Positions 1-8,890 of a stretch of DNA of 64,000 nt are shown piece by piece. Each line of letters starts with the position of its first letter. The first letter of the stretch is position 1. Source of the DNA: Marinifilum breve. Its GTDB lineage: Bacteria > Bacteroidota > Bacteroidia > Bacteroidales > Marinifilaceae. The stretch is taken from assembly GCF_003202155.1 (NCBI RefSeq), contig NZ_QFLI01000004.1:124001-188000 (forward strand), in the 5' to 3' direction. Both the position numbers and the translations under genes were made by a program. The notes below the pieces were generated by a model. It made no database searches, had not been told where the DNA came from, and saw only the letters and a program-made list of their open reading frames with translations.

Positions 1-318
1 ATTTCGAAAATCTTCAATTTGGGTCCTATTTTTTCTAAGTCCATATAAAAAAATTGATCTAATTTTGTATAAAATCGATTCTCGCAAGCCTGTTTTTAAT
101 AAATCTCTAAAAATTCTATAATTTAGATTAAGTCTATATTAAGCACAAACTATCAAGATTAAATCGTTTTCGATTCATGCAATTTTATCTAACTAAAAAT
201 AGCAAGGTTAAATTGGAGGGATTGGGGCTATAGTGTGGAATGTAGGAATTTTTGCCAAGTGAAAAAATAAAGTATTTTTGATTCCGTCATTCCCTAAGCA
301 AACAAAAATTGGAGACAT
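1..318 (+). promoter_or_regulatory. Leader and candidate promoter of the PEP carboxykinase-like gene
   Basis: I see no gene in this AT-rich stretch. At 273-280 the sequence TATTTTTG fits the Bacteroidota -7 consensus TAnnTTTG, and a TTTG at 251-254 sits 18 bases upstream, close to the 19-21 usual for the -33 element. A short GGAGA at 311-315 lies 3 bases before the ATG at 319. The promoter call rests on pattern matching only. Confidence 0.45.
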
Positions 319-3300
319 ATGCAAAGTAAAAAACCAAGCGAAATTAAAAAGAAGGTTAAGGGTAGTCAAAAAGACTTAATCCGTTATATCAACCTTCAAT
401 TGGCTTCTATGGGGCAACCTATTTACAAAGGAGATTCCCAAGAGGGGAAAAAGCAATTATCTGATCCTAAATTTATCGAATTGACGGATAGTTTAATCCA
501 AAACTATCGAGCTAAATCTCGTTTATTAGCAGATCATCTTTGCCCTGCCGACCAACGTATACAGAACTTTCTGAATGATTATTTAAAAGATGTTGATGAT
601 GAAGTTGCTCAACTTCCTACTGATACATTTATTCTTGACCAACCTGGAATTGCAAGAGAATTAAGTTTGCCTCCAAACAAGGATGAACACATTACAGAAC
701 TTTTAAGTTCGTATAGAATAAAACAAGGTGTACTTCATAACCCAAAGCATGACAGAAGAACTACTAAAGGATCATTCCACATTGTAGAAGGTAATCTTCC
801 TGTACCATTGGATAAAATCGAAGTTCCTAGAATAGCATTTTCAAGATTCTTAAAAGCAGCTCTTAATCCTCCTGTTGAAACAACGCGTTTACCGTTTACA
901 TCTGCGCAGGAAGACAATGCTGAATTGATGGTTTCTCTGCTACTTCGTCCAATTGTTTGTCCTGAAGTAAAAGATGTAATCAGTCAAAAAACCATGGAAG
1001 TTAGATTCTTCGCTCCAGGTAGTTTGGTAAGTAACCTTGACTTTGTTGAATCAATCTTCGGAAATGCTGGAGATCCAAATATTCCTGCTAACGATGCTGG
1101 TTTAGATATTGAACACTGGACAGGTCATTCAGGATGTATTATTTTGGCTCCACACTTGACCAAACTAACCAAAAAAGAGTTAGGATTACCTCACTACGAT
1201 GATGCAACTGAGCGTCAGAGAAGAGATGGTGTTTGTTGGATCAAAGAAGACGAACTATACAATAATGGTACTGCATTTAAATTAACTTGTCGCAGCGAAA
1301 ACGGTGTGGTAGTTACTTTAATTGCTGATAACTATTTCGGATACTCGAAAAAAGAGATCAAAACACAAATCAGTTTCTCTGCTAACCTTTATGGTTTAGC
1401 TGAAGAAGAACATGCTGGTGGTGCAATTGCTTTTCCAAGAAAGAACTTAGGAGATAGCTTTAGCGGATCATTGTTCATGAAAAATGTTTTGAAAAAGCAA
1501 TACAGCTACGATGATGTAGTAAAAGAATTTGGTTCTACAATGGATGTGTATCCAGAAGGATTCGCTACCGATAAGGAGTATCCAAACATTTACTATATCA
1601 ACGAAAATGCTAATATCGATCTTTACGAAAGCAAGGTAAGCTGGGAAAAAGATGGAAAAGAAGAAAGCATCAGATTATTACCAGATCATTACTATGTGCA
1701 TCCATCAGGATACAAAATGCACATGGAAAAACATCCAACTGCACCGTCTTGGAGATTGGTAAGTACTGCATCTGAAGGAACATTCTGTCACAAGCCATGT
1801 ACTGTATCAGGTGGTGGTAAATCAGAAATTTCAAAATCACTTCTAAATGCAATTATTTATAGCTCTTTCTATGTACAAGACATGGAAAAAGACTTTAACC
1901 TGGCAGATAAAGTAATTAACCACGATTACACAAAACGTTGGAAAGATCATCCAGATAGAACAGAACCATCAAGATCTTTATTAAGCTCTGATCGTTCGTT
2001 AGGGTCTGTGGTGAAACTATTAACTCCATCGAAATATTATACTGACGAGTACAATGCATTTTTGGATACAATTCCAGATCACGTTAAGGCATTGGTATTA
2101 TTCGTGAAGAGATTCTATCGCCCAGAGCGTACTGATAGCAACTGGAGAGATTACTTCTCAGTTGACGTTATCAACGGTAGAAAAGGGCATGAATTGTTAT
2201 TCAACAACCGTAAGATTGTAGCAAGTTACCTGCGTGTAGGTTTTGCTGATGACAACTCATGGTACTTGAACAAATTGCGCCAGGACTTTATTGCTGCTGC
2301 TAAAATTCAAATGGAGGATGATATTACAGCTTCTGTTGTACTTCCTGCCAACCGATTGAAGAACCTTAACGAAGCATACGACAATAAGAGTGTGAAAATC
2401 ACTACCAACTGTGAGAAGAGATTCTTCCAGCGTCCTGATGAAGCAATTCACAGAGGTTACGATAAAGAAGCTGAGGCAGATCTATCGATGAGAAATAACT
2501 TTACATCGAACTACGAACCATTGACAACTGAAGATGGTAAGGATTTGATCGCTGATGCTATTGGTTTTGATATGTATACTAAGCCAATTCAAGATGTTAT
2601 TAAGCAAGGAGCTGACAGTAAGAAAACAAACTACTTTATCTCTCCTTCTCATCCAAGAATTGTAAATGGTGCTCCTACCAAGAACCCAAGATACTTGCAA
2701 ATCAGACCTGACTTGGTGAACCCAATTGATGATCGTTTGGCTGATGTTGGTATCCGTTTGGCAAGAAGAATTCCATTGGATCAGGCTGTACACCATCCAG
2801 TAAATGCAGTTCTTCCAGGACGTAGAAATAATCCGGCTGAGAAAGAAGTTGGTATCCGTGCATTGAGTGTTTACAACCCAATTCACTACCAAGAGTTGCC
2901 TGAGTTGTTCATGGACTTTATCTGCAGTTTAACTGGTAAATCTCCATCGACTACTGGTGCTGGTACAGAGGGTGCTTTAACCAAAGGTCCTTTCAACATG
3001 TTATCACCAACTACCGACTTGAACAATGCCTTACTTTCTTATATCCTTACCGGATATCAAGGATTCTCATCGGCAGCAGGTCACGTAGGAAACGAAAACA
3101 GATTTGATCATGATGTTTCATTGTTGATTCCTGAATTGTGGTGTCGTTTGAAAGAAGAGAACCGCGATCCTAAATTATTAATCAACGAAGGATCATTGGA
3201 GAAATTAGATGATTTCGAATATGAAGGAGAAAAAATCTATGCATCTCGTTTAGGATACCGTATTACCGAAGAATTCTTGTTCCGTTATATGAACCGTATT

Positions 3301-3807
3301 TTCGATGAGCCTCAAAACGTATTCAACGAAAGAATGTTGAAGCCAGAGATTCAAGATATGGAATCATATGTAGATGGTATCAAGAACATCTGCGAAGCTC
3401 AGGAAAAAGTTGCTATCAACTACTTTAACGATAACAGTGTTGACGCTGCAATTCCACCATTGAAGATTCTTTTAAGCATCATGGCTTATGGAAAATTTGA
3501 AGGAAAAGAGATTTCAGATCCTGAATTGCGTAAACAATTCGATCGTGATGTAGTAATCAATTCTGACTGGTACAAAGAAAGATTGGAGCGCAAGCAGCAA
3601 ATCGATATCGAATTCTACGAAAAACAACTTGCATATATCGAGTCGTTCATGGCTGAGAAGTTGAATACTGAATGGAGTGAAGACTTAAGTCTTGCGGACA
3701 GATATGCAAAAGCGAAGAAGGATTTAGAGCATGTTAAAACTGCTGAATACCTTGAAAGCCTAGTAGGTACTATTGGTGCTGATCCACTTTGCAGAAGAGA
3801 AGAATAA
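319..3807 (+). CDS. Probable PPi-dependent phosphoenolpyruvate carboxykinase
   Basis: This 1162-residue protein has no signal peptide or membrane segment and should be cytosolic. Its length and general appearance fit the large pyrophosphate-dependent PEP carboxykinase family (about 1100-1200 residues, known from Entamoeba and Propionibacterium), which interconverts oxaloacetate and PEP using PPi/Pi instead of a nucleotide. A glycine-rich, P-loop-like motif GGGKSEISKS lies near residue 499 and could bind phosphate. I recognise the family from memory of its overall sequence, not from a search, so the name is probable. Start ATG is preceded by GGAGA and the gene ends at a hairpin terminator. It diverges from the lactate genes and would connect pyruvate-derived C4 acids with PEP. 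The alternative is a conserved protein of unknown function. Confidence 0.6.
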   Translation: MQSKKPSEIKKKVKGSQKDLIRYINLQLASMGQPIYKGDSQEGKKQLSDPKFIELTDSLIQNYRAKSRLLADHLCPADQRIQNFLNDYLKDVDDEVAQLPTDTFILDQPGIARELSLPPNKDEHITELLSSYRIKQGVLHNPKHDRRTTKGSFHIVEGNLPVPLDKIEVPRIAFSRFLKAALNPPVETTRLPFTSAQEDNAELMVSLLLRPIVCPEVKDVISQKTMEVRFFAPGSLVSNLDFVESIFGNAGDPNIPANDAGLDIEHWTGHSGCIILAPHLTKLTKKELGLPHYDDATERQRRDGVCWIKEDELYNNGTAFKLTCRSENGVVVTLIADNYFGYSKKEIKTQISFSANLYGLAEEEHAGGAIAFPRKNLGDSFSGSLFMKNVLKKQYSYDDVVKEFGSTMDVYPEGFATDKEYPNIYYINENANIDLYESKVSWEKDGKEESIRLLPDHYYVHPSGYKMHMEKHPTAPSWRLVSTASEGTFCHKPCTVSGGGKSEISKSLLNAIIYSSFYVQDMEKDFNLADKVINHDYTKRWKDHPDRTEPSRSLLSSDRSLGSVVKLLTPSKYYTDEYNAFLDTIPDHVKALVLFVKRFYRPERTDSNWRDYFSVDVINGRKGHELLFNNRKIVASYLRVGFADDNSWYLNKLRQDFIAAAKIQMEDDITASVVLPANRLKNLNEAYDNKSVKITTNCEKRFFQRPDEAIHRGYDKEAEADLSMRNNFTSNYEPLTTEDGKDLIADAIGFDMYTKPIQDVIKQGADSKKTNYFISPSHPRIVNGAPTKNPRYLQIRPDLVNPIDDRLADVGIRLARRIPLDQAVHHPVNAVLPGRRNNPAEKEVGIRALSVYNPIHYQELPELFMDFICSLTGKSPSTTGAGTEGALTKGPFNMLSPTTDLNNALLSYILTGYQGFSSAAGHVGNENRFDHDVSLLIPELWCRLKEENRDPKLLINEGSLEKLDDFEYEGEKIYASRLGYRITEEFLFRYMNRIFDEPQNVFNERMLKPEIQDMESYVDGIKNICEAQEKVAINYFNDNSVDAAIPPLKILLSIMAYGKFEGKEISDPELRKQFDRDVVINSDWYKERLERKQQIDIEFYEKQLAYIESFMAEKLNTEWSEDLSLADRYAKAKKDLEHVKTAEYLESLVGTIGADPLCRREE

Positions 3808-3827
3808 TTAAACCTTCGATAATAAAC

Positions 3828-3868
3828 AAAAGGGCGATTCATTTCATTATGGATTGCCCTTTTATTTT
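3828..3868 (+). terminator. Rho-independent terminator after the PEP carboxykinase-like gene
   Basis: An AAAGGGC-GATTC arm pairs with GGATTGCCCTTT, with one G-U type mismatch, and a T-rich run follows 20 bases after the stop codon. Confidence 0.8.
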
Positions 3869-3956
3869 TTATTATCCGATAGTATAATTATTATTAACGA
3901 TGAATTAAAGGCTTAGTTTAAGTTATTTTTATTCGATAAAATTCTATTGGACTATA

Positions 3957-4075
3957 AAAAAGAAAAAGCCCGTGACATAGGGGAATCACGGGCAACAATT
4001 CTAAAGGGTTAATTAACCTACTAACCAACCTTACGGTTGAACCTTTAACTCATTACTACCTTTCGGTAGGAATTA
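3957..4075 (-). ncRNA. Candidate structured small RNA with GNRA-loop hairpins and its own terminator
   Basis: Read on the minus strand, this gene-free stretch forms a CTACC/GGTAG stem closed by GAAA, then a CAACC/GGTTG stem closed by GTAA (both GNRA tetraloops), then the self-complementary GGTTAATTAACC. It ends with an 8-bp GCCCGTGA/TCACGGGC stem followed by TTTTTCTTTT, a textbook intrinsic terminator. TATCTTTA at 4081-4088 (minus) is a near match to a -7 box and would give a transcript of about 120 nt. No gene follows on this strand, so it is not an obvious leader. The structure is seen directly; transcription is inferred. Confidence 0.55.
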
Positions 4076-4261
4076 GACTTTAAAGATAACAGAATTTTTC
4101 AAATTTTAACATTTTTAAACAATTATTTAAGCGTTTAAATTTATTCTAAAGAAACCATAATGAACAAATATTTTTCTCTAACACTCCCGAGAAACAGATT
4201 AATACAATATTTTTCTTTATTATAATACAAGTTTTTATACTATGATTTAAATTTAAACAAC

Positions 4262-4293
4262 ATAAAAGCCCCAAGCATTAAGCTTGAGGCTTT
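4262..4293 (-). terminator. Terminator of the porin gene
   Basis: AAAGCCTCAAGC and GCTTGGGGCTTT pair on the minus strand around a 5-base loop and are followed by TTTTATG. It lies about 75 bases past the porin stop. Confidence 0.7.
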
Positions 4294-4369
4294 GTAAAAA
4301 ACCACCAGTATATTTTATACTAGCTAAACGTACAAAAATTGAAAACAGGCTTTCTTAGTCTTATATCTT

Positions 4370-5602
4370 TTAGAAAGAATATTTTAGGTGTACCATGAAA
4401 CGAGCACTTCCTACTTCTGAAGAGTCTGAAACCTTACCATTTACCTGAGTAGTTCCGTAAGCAGCTGCAGTATATAAAGCTTGAGTACCAATCATGAACT
4501 TACCAGAATACCACTCTACTCTTGGACCAAACTGATAAACGTAATCGATATTAGAACCACGACTATACAATCCAACAAAACCATTGGCATCTGTAGCTAA
4601 ATCGTCGCTTGCACCAAGATTCTTTGTATATCCTGCAAATAAACCATAGCGAACATTACCTGTCGTTGTGTAAACATCAGACCAAATCGATTGTGTAGTG
4701 ATATTGGTGAATTCGTAATCTCCATTTGCTTTAACATTTTTCACTCCATAACCTCCTAACATTACAAAGTTGTACATGTTTTGACCGTAAATGGTATGTA
4801 AGTTCCAAACTACTTTATCAGACTTAACCGTCATCCAGGCATTCATCTGAACGCTTGATAACATTTCATCAGTTTTAGTTCCCAATGGATTTTCAATCAT
4901 CGGTTTTAGGAATTTAACTCCTGCAGTTGCACCTAAAGTAAATCCTTTTGCAAAGTCGTATTTTACCTGAGCTGATAATTCAGGAATACTTGCTTGTTGT
5001 ACATACTTTACATTTGCTCCATCAGGTCCCGGAGATTTAAAATCCAATTCAGACAAGGCAGCAATCATCGCATATCCCTTATCGAATTTACGAGTGTAGC
5101 GGAATTGAGGTGCTCTTCCCAATACATTAAATGGAATACCTCCACCCCAGTGCTGTACTTTAGGGAAACAAGAAGTAACAAACATAGGATGCCAATACTT
5201 CCCAACCAGTAATTCGTCTTTTCCCCAATCCAATTTCACAAATGCATGTCTTAAACGGAATAAACCTGATTTATCATTTGATGTTCCTACAAAATCTCCT
5301 TGGATTGTAGCAGAACCTTTAGCTCCAAATGCCTGGAATCCTGTAACACCAACATTTAATCGAGAGTGAATAGAAGTCATAAACAATTCAGAACGATCAT
5401 TTAAATCTTCTCCATTGATATCGTAATCTTTGGCTGCTGGATAAAGGATTACTTCACCTTCGCGGGCATTTACTGTTTTTCTTGTATCAAAAATTGCTTC
5501 TGCAGAAACGAATCCACTAAGCTTAACTTTTATATCTTCTTTTTTTTGAGCAAAAGATGCCAACGGCAACAAACTCAATGCTATTACTAATAATTTCTTC
5601 AT
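4370..5602 (-). CDS. Outer-membrane porin of the lactate locus
   Basis: The frame stays open upstream to 5773, but residues 1-18 counted from the ATG at 5602 (MKKLLVIALSLLPLASFA) form a clear signal peptide, so I place the start there (410 residues). The mature protein alternates short polar and aromatic beta-strand-like stretches and ends in a terminal phenylalanine (HLKYSF), the usual outer-membrane barrel C-terminus recognised by BAM. No SusC/TonB plug motifs are visible, so a substrate porin is more likely than a TonB receptor. It follows the Dld-like dehydrogenase by 171 bases on the same strand, so it may help lactate or another carboxylate cross the outer membrane. That substrate is inferred from context. 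Confidence 0.75.
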   Translation of the reverse strand: MKKLLVIALSLLPLASFAQKKEDIKVKLSGFVSAEAIFDTRKTVNAREGEVILYPAAKDYDINGEDLNDRSELFMTSIHSRLNVGVTGFQAFGAKGSATIQGDFVGTSNDKSGLFRLRHAFVKLDWGKDELLVGKYWHPMFVTSCFPKVQHWGGGIPFNVLGRAPQFRYTRKFDKGYAMIAALSELDFKSPGPDGANVKYVQQASIPELSAQVKYDFAKGFTLGATAGVKFLKPMIENPLGTKTDEMLSSVQMNAWMTVKSDKVVWNLHTIYGQNMYNFVMLGGYGVKNVKANGDYEFTNITTQSIWSDVYTTTGNVRYGLFAGYTKNLGASDDLATDANGFVGLYSRGSNIDYVYQFGPRVEWYSGKFMIGTQALYTAAAYGTTQVNGKVSDSSEVGSARFMVHLKYSF

Positions 5603-5773
5603 AGTGTTTTCATAGGTTAAAACTGGAAACAGGACGTACCCCGATTCGGCATGCAAGTAAATATCTTTATTAGAATACGCCTGTTCCAATATTTTATAAT
5701 ATATTATATAGGCATAATACTGGATTAGCCAATAATAACTCAGTTTTTGGGTAGATTGATTTATCACCACCAA

Positions 5774-8668
5774 TTAAATGGCTGCCCTCTCCTTTTTAGC
5801 TGGTTTTTTCTTATAATTCGGAGTTGCCTTAATCGCTTCAGTTACTCTATCAACCAAATAAATAATTGACATGTAAGGAACTCCTGCATTTGAAGTTAAT
5901 CCAATTTCACAAGTTCTGCTATTTGAATAACCTGCTACAACCTTCTCTTTCTCAATAACAGGATGAAGCTTTCGAAGTGCATACTTGTTTACTTCCGGAT
6001 AGTTAAAACCTCTATCACCTGCAAAACCACAGCATCCTACTTCTTCAGGAAGAACAACATGAGAAGCACAAGCTTCGGCAACGGCTTTCAATTTAGCAGT
6101 TAAACCCATTTTTGTGGTTGTACATGTTGGATGCACAGCTACGACTTCGTCAACCTTGTTATACTTCAACTTATCCATTAGAAATTCATGAATAAATTCA
6201 ACAGGTTCGTATAATTTTAGGGATTTCTCCATCACATTTCTCATACGATACAAACAAGGCGAAGTATCACATAGAACAGGATATTTACCATTTTCCGAGG
6301 CTTTTAACAATGCAGCTTCCAATTCTGATGATTTCTGATTGGCATGCTCTATCAAGCCTTTACTTTCCCATGGAGTACCACAACAAAGTGAACTCATTTT
6401 TTCAGGGAAGATTACCTCATAACCAGCCTTTTCTAATAGCTTTTGAGTTACCTTATGCAAAGGCTCTTTGTATGGATCACCTTTAGCTGGACCCATGGTT
6501 TGAGCAATACAAGATGGGAAATAAACAACTTTTAGTGGATTTTCCTGATTAATCGCCTTTGGTTTCGGTCCATTTACCCCTTTAGGCATTGCAGGAGTCC
6601 ATGCTGGAATACTGTTTCCACTCAATGTTCTGAATCCTCCAGCAACAGCACCCAATAAAGTAGATCCCATTACGGTATGTACACCATTCACAAATTTTAA
6701 ACCGGTACGAATAGTAGAACCAACAGTTGAGAAGTTATTGGCAACCATTCCACTAATTTTTTGAGCTCCGGCAGTATTAACGTTCAATGATCGAAGATAT
6801 TTAATGTATTTACCCGTATCGATTCCTACTGGACAAGAAGTTGCACATAGGCCATCTCCTGCACAAGTTTGCTCACCAAGGTAAACAAATCCTTTTTTCA
6901 ACTTCTTCAGCATATCTGGATTTTCCCCCGTACTTTCCAAACGTTTGATTTCTCGTTGTACAACCGTACGCTGACGTGCAGAAAGTGAGAAACCAGTTGT
7001 CAAACAATTCACCTCACAAAAACCACACTCAATACATTTGTCTACGATATCGTGAACAGGCTTTAATGTTTTAAAATCTTTAATATAGCAATTAGGATCA
7101 TCATTGATAATCACTCCTGGGTTCAACAAATTCTTAGGATCGAAGAGAGTCTTTACTTCTTTCATTAATTCATAAGCTTCTTCTCCCCATTCATGTTTTA
7201 CAAAAGGAGCCATATTACGCCCCGTACCATGCTCAGCCTTTAACGAACCATCATATTTATCAACAACTAAATAATCAACCTCTTTCATGAAGTTCACATA
7301 CTGCTCCAATTCTTCAGCCTTATCAAAATTTTGGTTGAAAATAAAATGGAAATTTCCTTCCAAAGCATGACCATAAATCACACCATCTTTGTATCCATAT
7401 TTTGCAATTAATTCTTGCAATTCAGCAGTCGCTTTTGGTAAATCTTCAATATGGAAGGCAACATCTTCGATAATACAAGTTGTACCTGTTTCGCGCAAAC
7501 CACCTACTGCAGGGAAAACTCCTTTTCGAATATTCCAATATTTCGAATATTCCTCAGGCTTATCGGTAAACTCAATTGGCTTAACCGTTTCGTAAGCAGA
7601 AAGCAGATTTTTAATTTCTTTAATATTATTATCTAATTCTTCCTGACTATTGGCCAAAGTTTCAACCAATATTGCAGTAACTCCATCAGGAAAATCTTTT
7701 ATAAAGGCTGGAATTCCATCAGAATCCTCAACAGCACGCAAAGCTACACGATCCAACATTTCGGCACCATGTACTGGACCTGGTTTCATTGTAACCACCG
7801 ATTCACAGGCAGTAACAATATCAGGAAAATAGATCATCGCACTAGCTTTGTGCTTATGATTTATTACAGTTTTCATGGTTAATTCAGACATAAAAGCCAA
7901 GGTTCCTTCTGAACCTACCATTAAATTCACTATAATTTGGAAAGGATCATCATAATCGATAAAAGGATTAATACTTAGACCAGTAGTATTTTTAATGCTG
8001 TATTTATGACGAATTCTATCAGCCAAAGTTTTATTGGCTCTCACACGGTCGCGAATTTCCTCTATTTTTCCAACAAAATCGCCATGAGAATTCATAAAAT
8101 CTTTTCGACTTGTCTCATCACCAGTATCCAAAACCGTTCCATCGGCAAATACCAAACGAGCCGAACGAATTGTTTTATATGCATTTTCGTGTGTACCACA
8201 ATTCATCCCCGAAGCATTGTTCATCACAATACCACCAATCATTGCAGAGTTAATCGAAGCAGGATCGGGACCTAATTTCTTTCCATAAGGCGCCAAAACC
8301 TGATTAATGCGAGCTCCTACCAAACCTGGTTGCATTTTTATCTCTTCTCCACCTTTTAAGATCTCATATCCTTCCCAGTGTTTTCCAGCAATAACTAAAA
8401 TAGAATCGGTAATTGCCTGACCCGCTAAACTGGTTCCTGCTGCTCTAAAAGTAACAGGTAAACTATATTTATTAGCTAAAGAAAGAGCTCTTGTAACCTC
8501 TTTCTCATTCTGTGCTCTAACAACAATTTTAGGAGTCAAACGATAGAAACCAGCATCGGTACCATAGGCCAAATTTCTAATTTCATCCGTATATAATCTT
8601 GATTTTTCAATATCTGATTGAACCTCGTCGTAAAACTTCTTATAATTTCCTTCCAACATAGCCTTCAT
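5774..8668 (-). CDS. Dld-type FAD-linked lactate dehydrogenase fused to a GlpC-like Fe-S module
   Basis: This 964-residue protein joins an FAD-binding type 4 (PCMH) domain (about residues 45-220, with RAAGTSLAGQ and PDPASINSAMIGG), an FAD-oxidase C-terminal domain (to about 525), a [4Fe-4S] dicluster region (CIECGFCEVNC near 543 and CAGDGLCATSCP near 605) and two CCG-type cysteine-rich motifs (CCGTPWESKG near 765, GCCGFAGDRG near 880). The arrangement is that of D-2-hydroxyacid dehydrogenases of the Dld/GlcD class with a quinone-reducing GlpC-like tail. Its place between lactate permease and porin argues for D-lactate, though glycolate or another 2-hydroxyacid is possible. MKAM at 8668 is the chosen start; ATG at 8659 is an alternative. 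There is no signal peptide, so it is probably cytoplasmic and membrane-associated. Confidence 0.85.
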   Translation of the reverse strand: MKAMLEGNYKKFYDEVQSDIEKSRLYTDEIRNLAYGTDAGFYRLTPKIVVRAQNEKEVTRALSLANKYSLPVTFRAAGTSLAGQAITDSILVIAGKHWEGYEILKGGEEIKMQPGLVGARINQVLAPYGKKLGPDPASINSAMIGGIVMNNASGMNCGTHENAYKTIRSARLVFADGTVLDTGDETSRKDFMNSHGDFVGKIEEIRDRVRANKTLADRIRHKYSIKNTTGLSINPFIDYDDPFQIIVNLMVGSEGTLAFMSELTMKTVINHKHKASAMIYFPDIVTACESVVTMKPGPVHGAEMLDRVALRAVEDSDGIPAFIKDFPDGVTAILVETLANSQEELDNNIKEIKNLLSAYETVKPIEFTDKPEEYSKYWNIRKGVFPAVGGLRETGTTCIIEDVAFHIEDLPKATAELQELIAKYGYKDGVIYGHALEGNFHFIFNQNFDKAEELEQYVNFMKEVDYLVVDKYDGSLKAEHGTGRNMAPFVKHEWGEEAYELMKEVKTLFDPKNLLNPGVIINDDPNCYIKDFKTLKPVHDIVDKCIECGFCEVNCLTTGFSLSARQRTVVQREIKRLESTGENPDMLKKLKKGFVYLGEQTCAGDGLCATSCPVGIDTGKYIKYLRSLNVNTAGAQKISGMVANNFSTVGSTIRTGLKFVNGVHTVMGSTLLGAVAGGFRTLSGNSIPAWTPAMPKGVNGPKPKAINQENPLKVVYFPSCIAQTMGPAKGDPYKEPLHKVTQKLLEKAGYEVIFPEKMSSLCCGTPWESKGLIEHANQKSSELEAALLKASENGKYPVLCDTSPCLYRMRNVMEKSLKLYEPVEFIHEFLMDKLKYNKVDEVVAVHPTCTTTKMGLTAKLKAVAEACASHVVLPEEVGCCGFAGDRGFNYPEVNKYALRKLHPVIEKEKVVAGYSNSRTCEIGLTSNAGVPYMSIIYLVDRVTEAIKATPNYKKKPAKKERAAI

Positions 8669-8714
8669 TTTTTTTCAATTTATGACACACAAATCCAACT
8701 GGTAACTTGTATGA

Positions 8715-8722
8715 CAAATGTA
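8715..8722 (-). promoter_or_regulatory. Candidate -7 box upstream of the Dld-like gene
   Basis: TACATTTG on the minus strand matches TAnnTTTG exactly, 46 bases before the ATG. No convincing -33 TTTG is present; that position falls at the edge of the inverted-repeat element that begins at 8747. Confidence 0.35.
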
Positions 8723-8746
8723 CGTTTTTTTCTTAATTCAGTAATT

Positions 8747-8883
8747 GAGCTTATCCAAAAAGTTTGACCTTCCTCTCTATTCTTGCTGGTGAAACCTTTT
8801 GAACCCTAAACACGAAACAACAAACACTTCAAGGCTTCTTCAACACAATAATCACACCCTAAAATTACTTTCTGGATAAGCTC
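8747..8883. mobile_element. Candidate MITE with 17-bp terminal inverted repeats
   Basis: GAGCTTATCCAAAAAGT (8747-8763) is mirrored by ACTTTCTGGATAAGCTC (8867-8883), 16 of 17 positions being complementary, and the 137-bp interval has no ORF. Size and ends fit a miniature inverted-repeat element that depends on a transposase elsewhere. The short AT-rich flanks give no certain target duplication. It fills most of the gap between lctP and the Dld-like gene. A large regulatory stem is the alternative. Confidence 0.5.
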
Positions 8884-8890
8884 TAAATTA

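Noticed and set aside
2482-2892. Minus-strand frame of 136 codons inside the PEP carboxykinase-like gene
   Set aside because: It is a reversed-frame shadow of a long conserved-looking gene.
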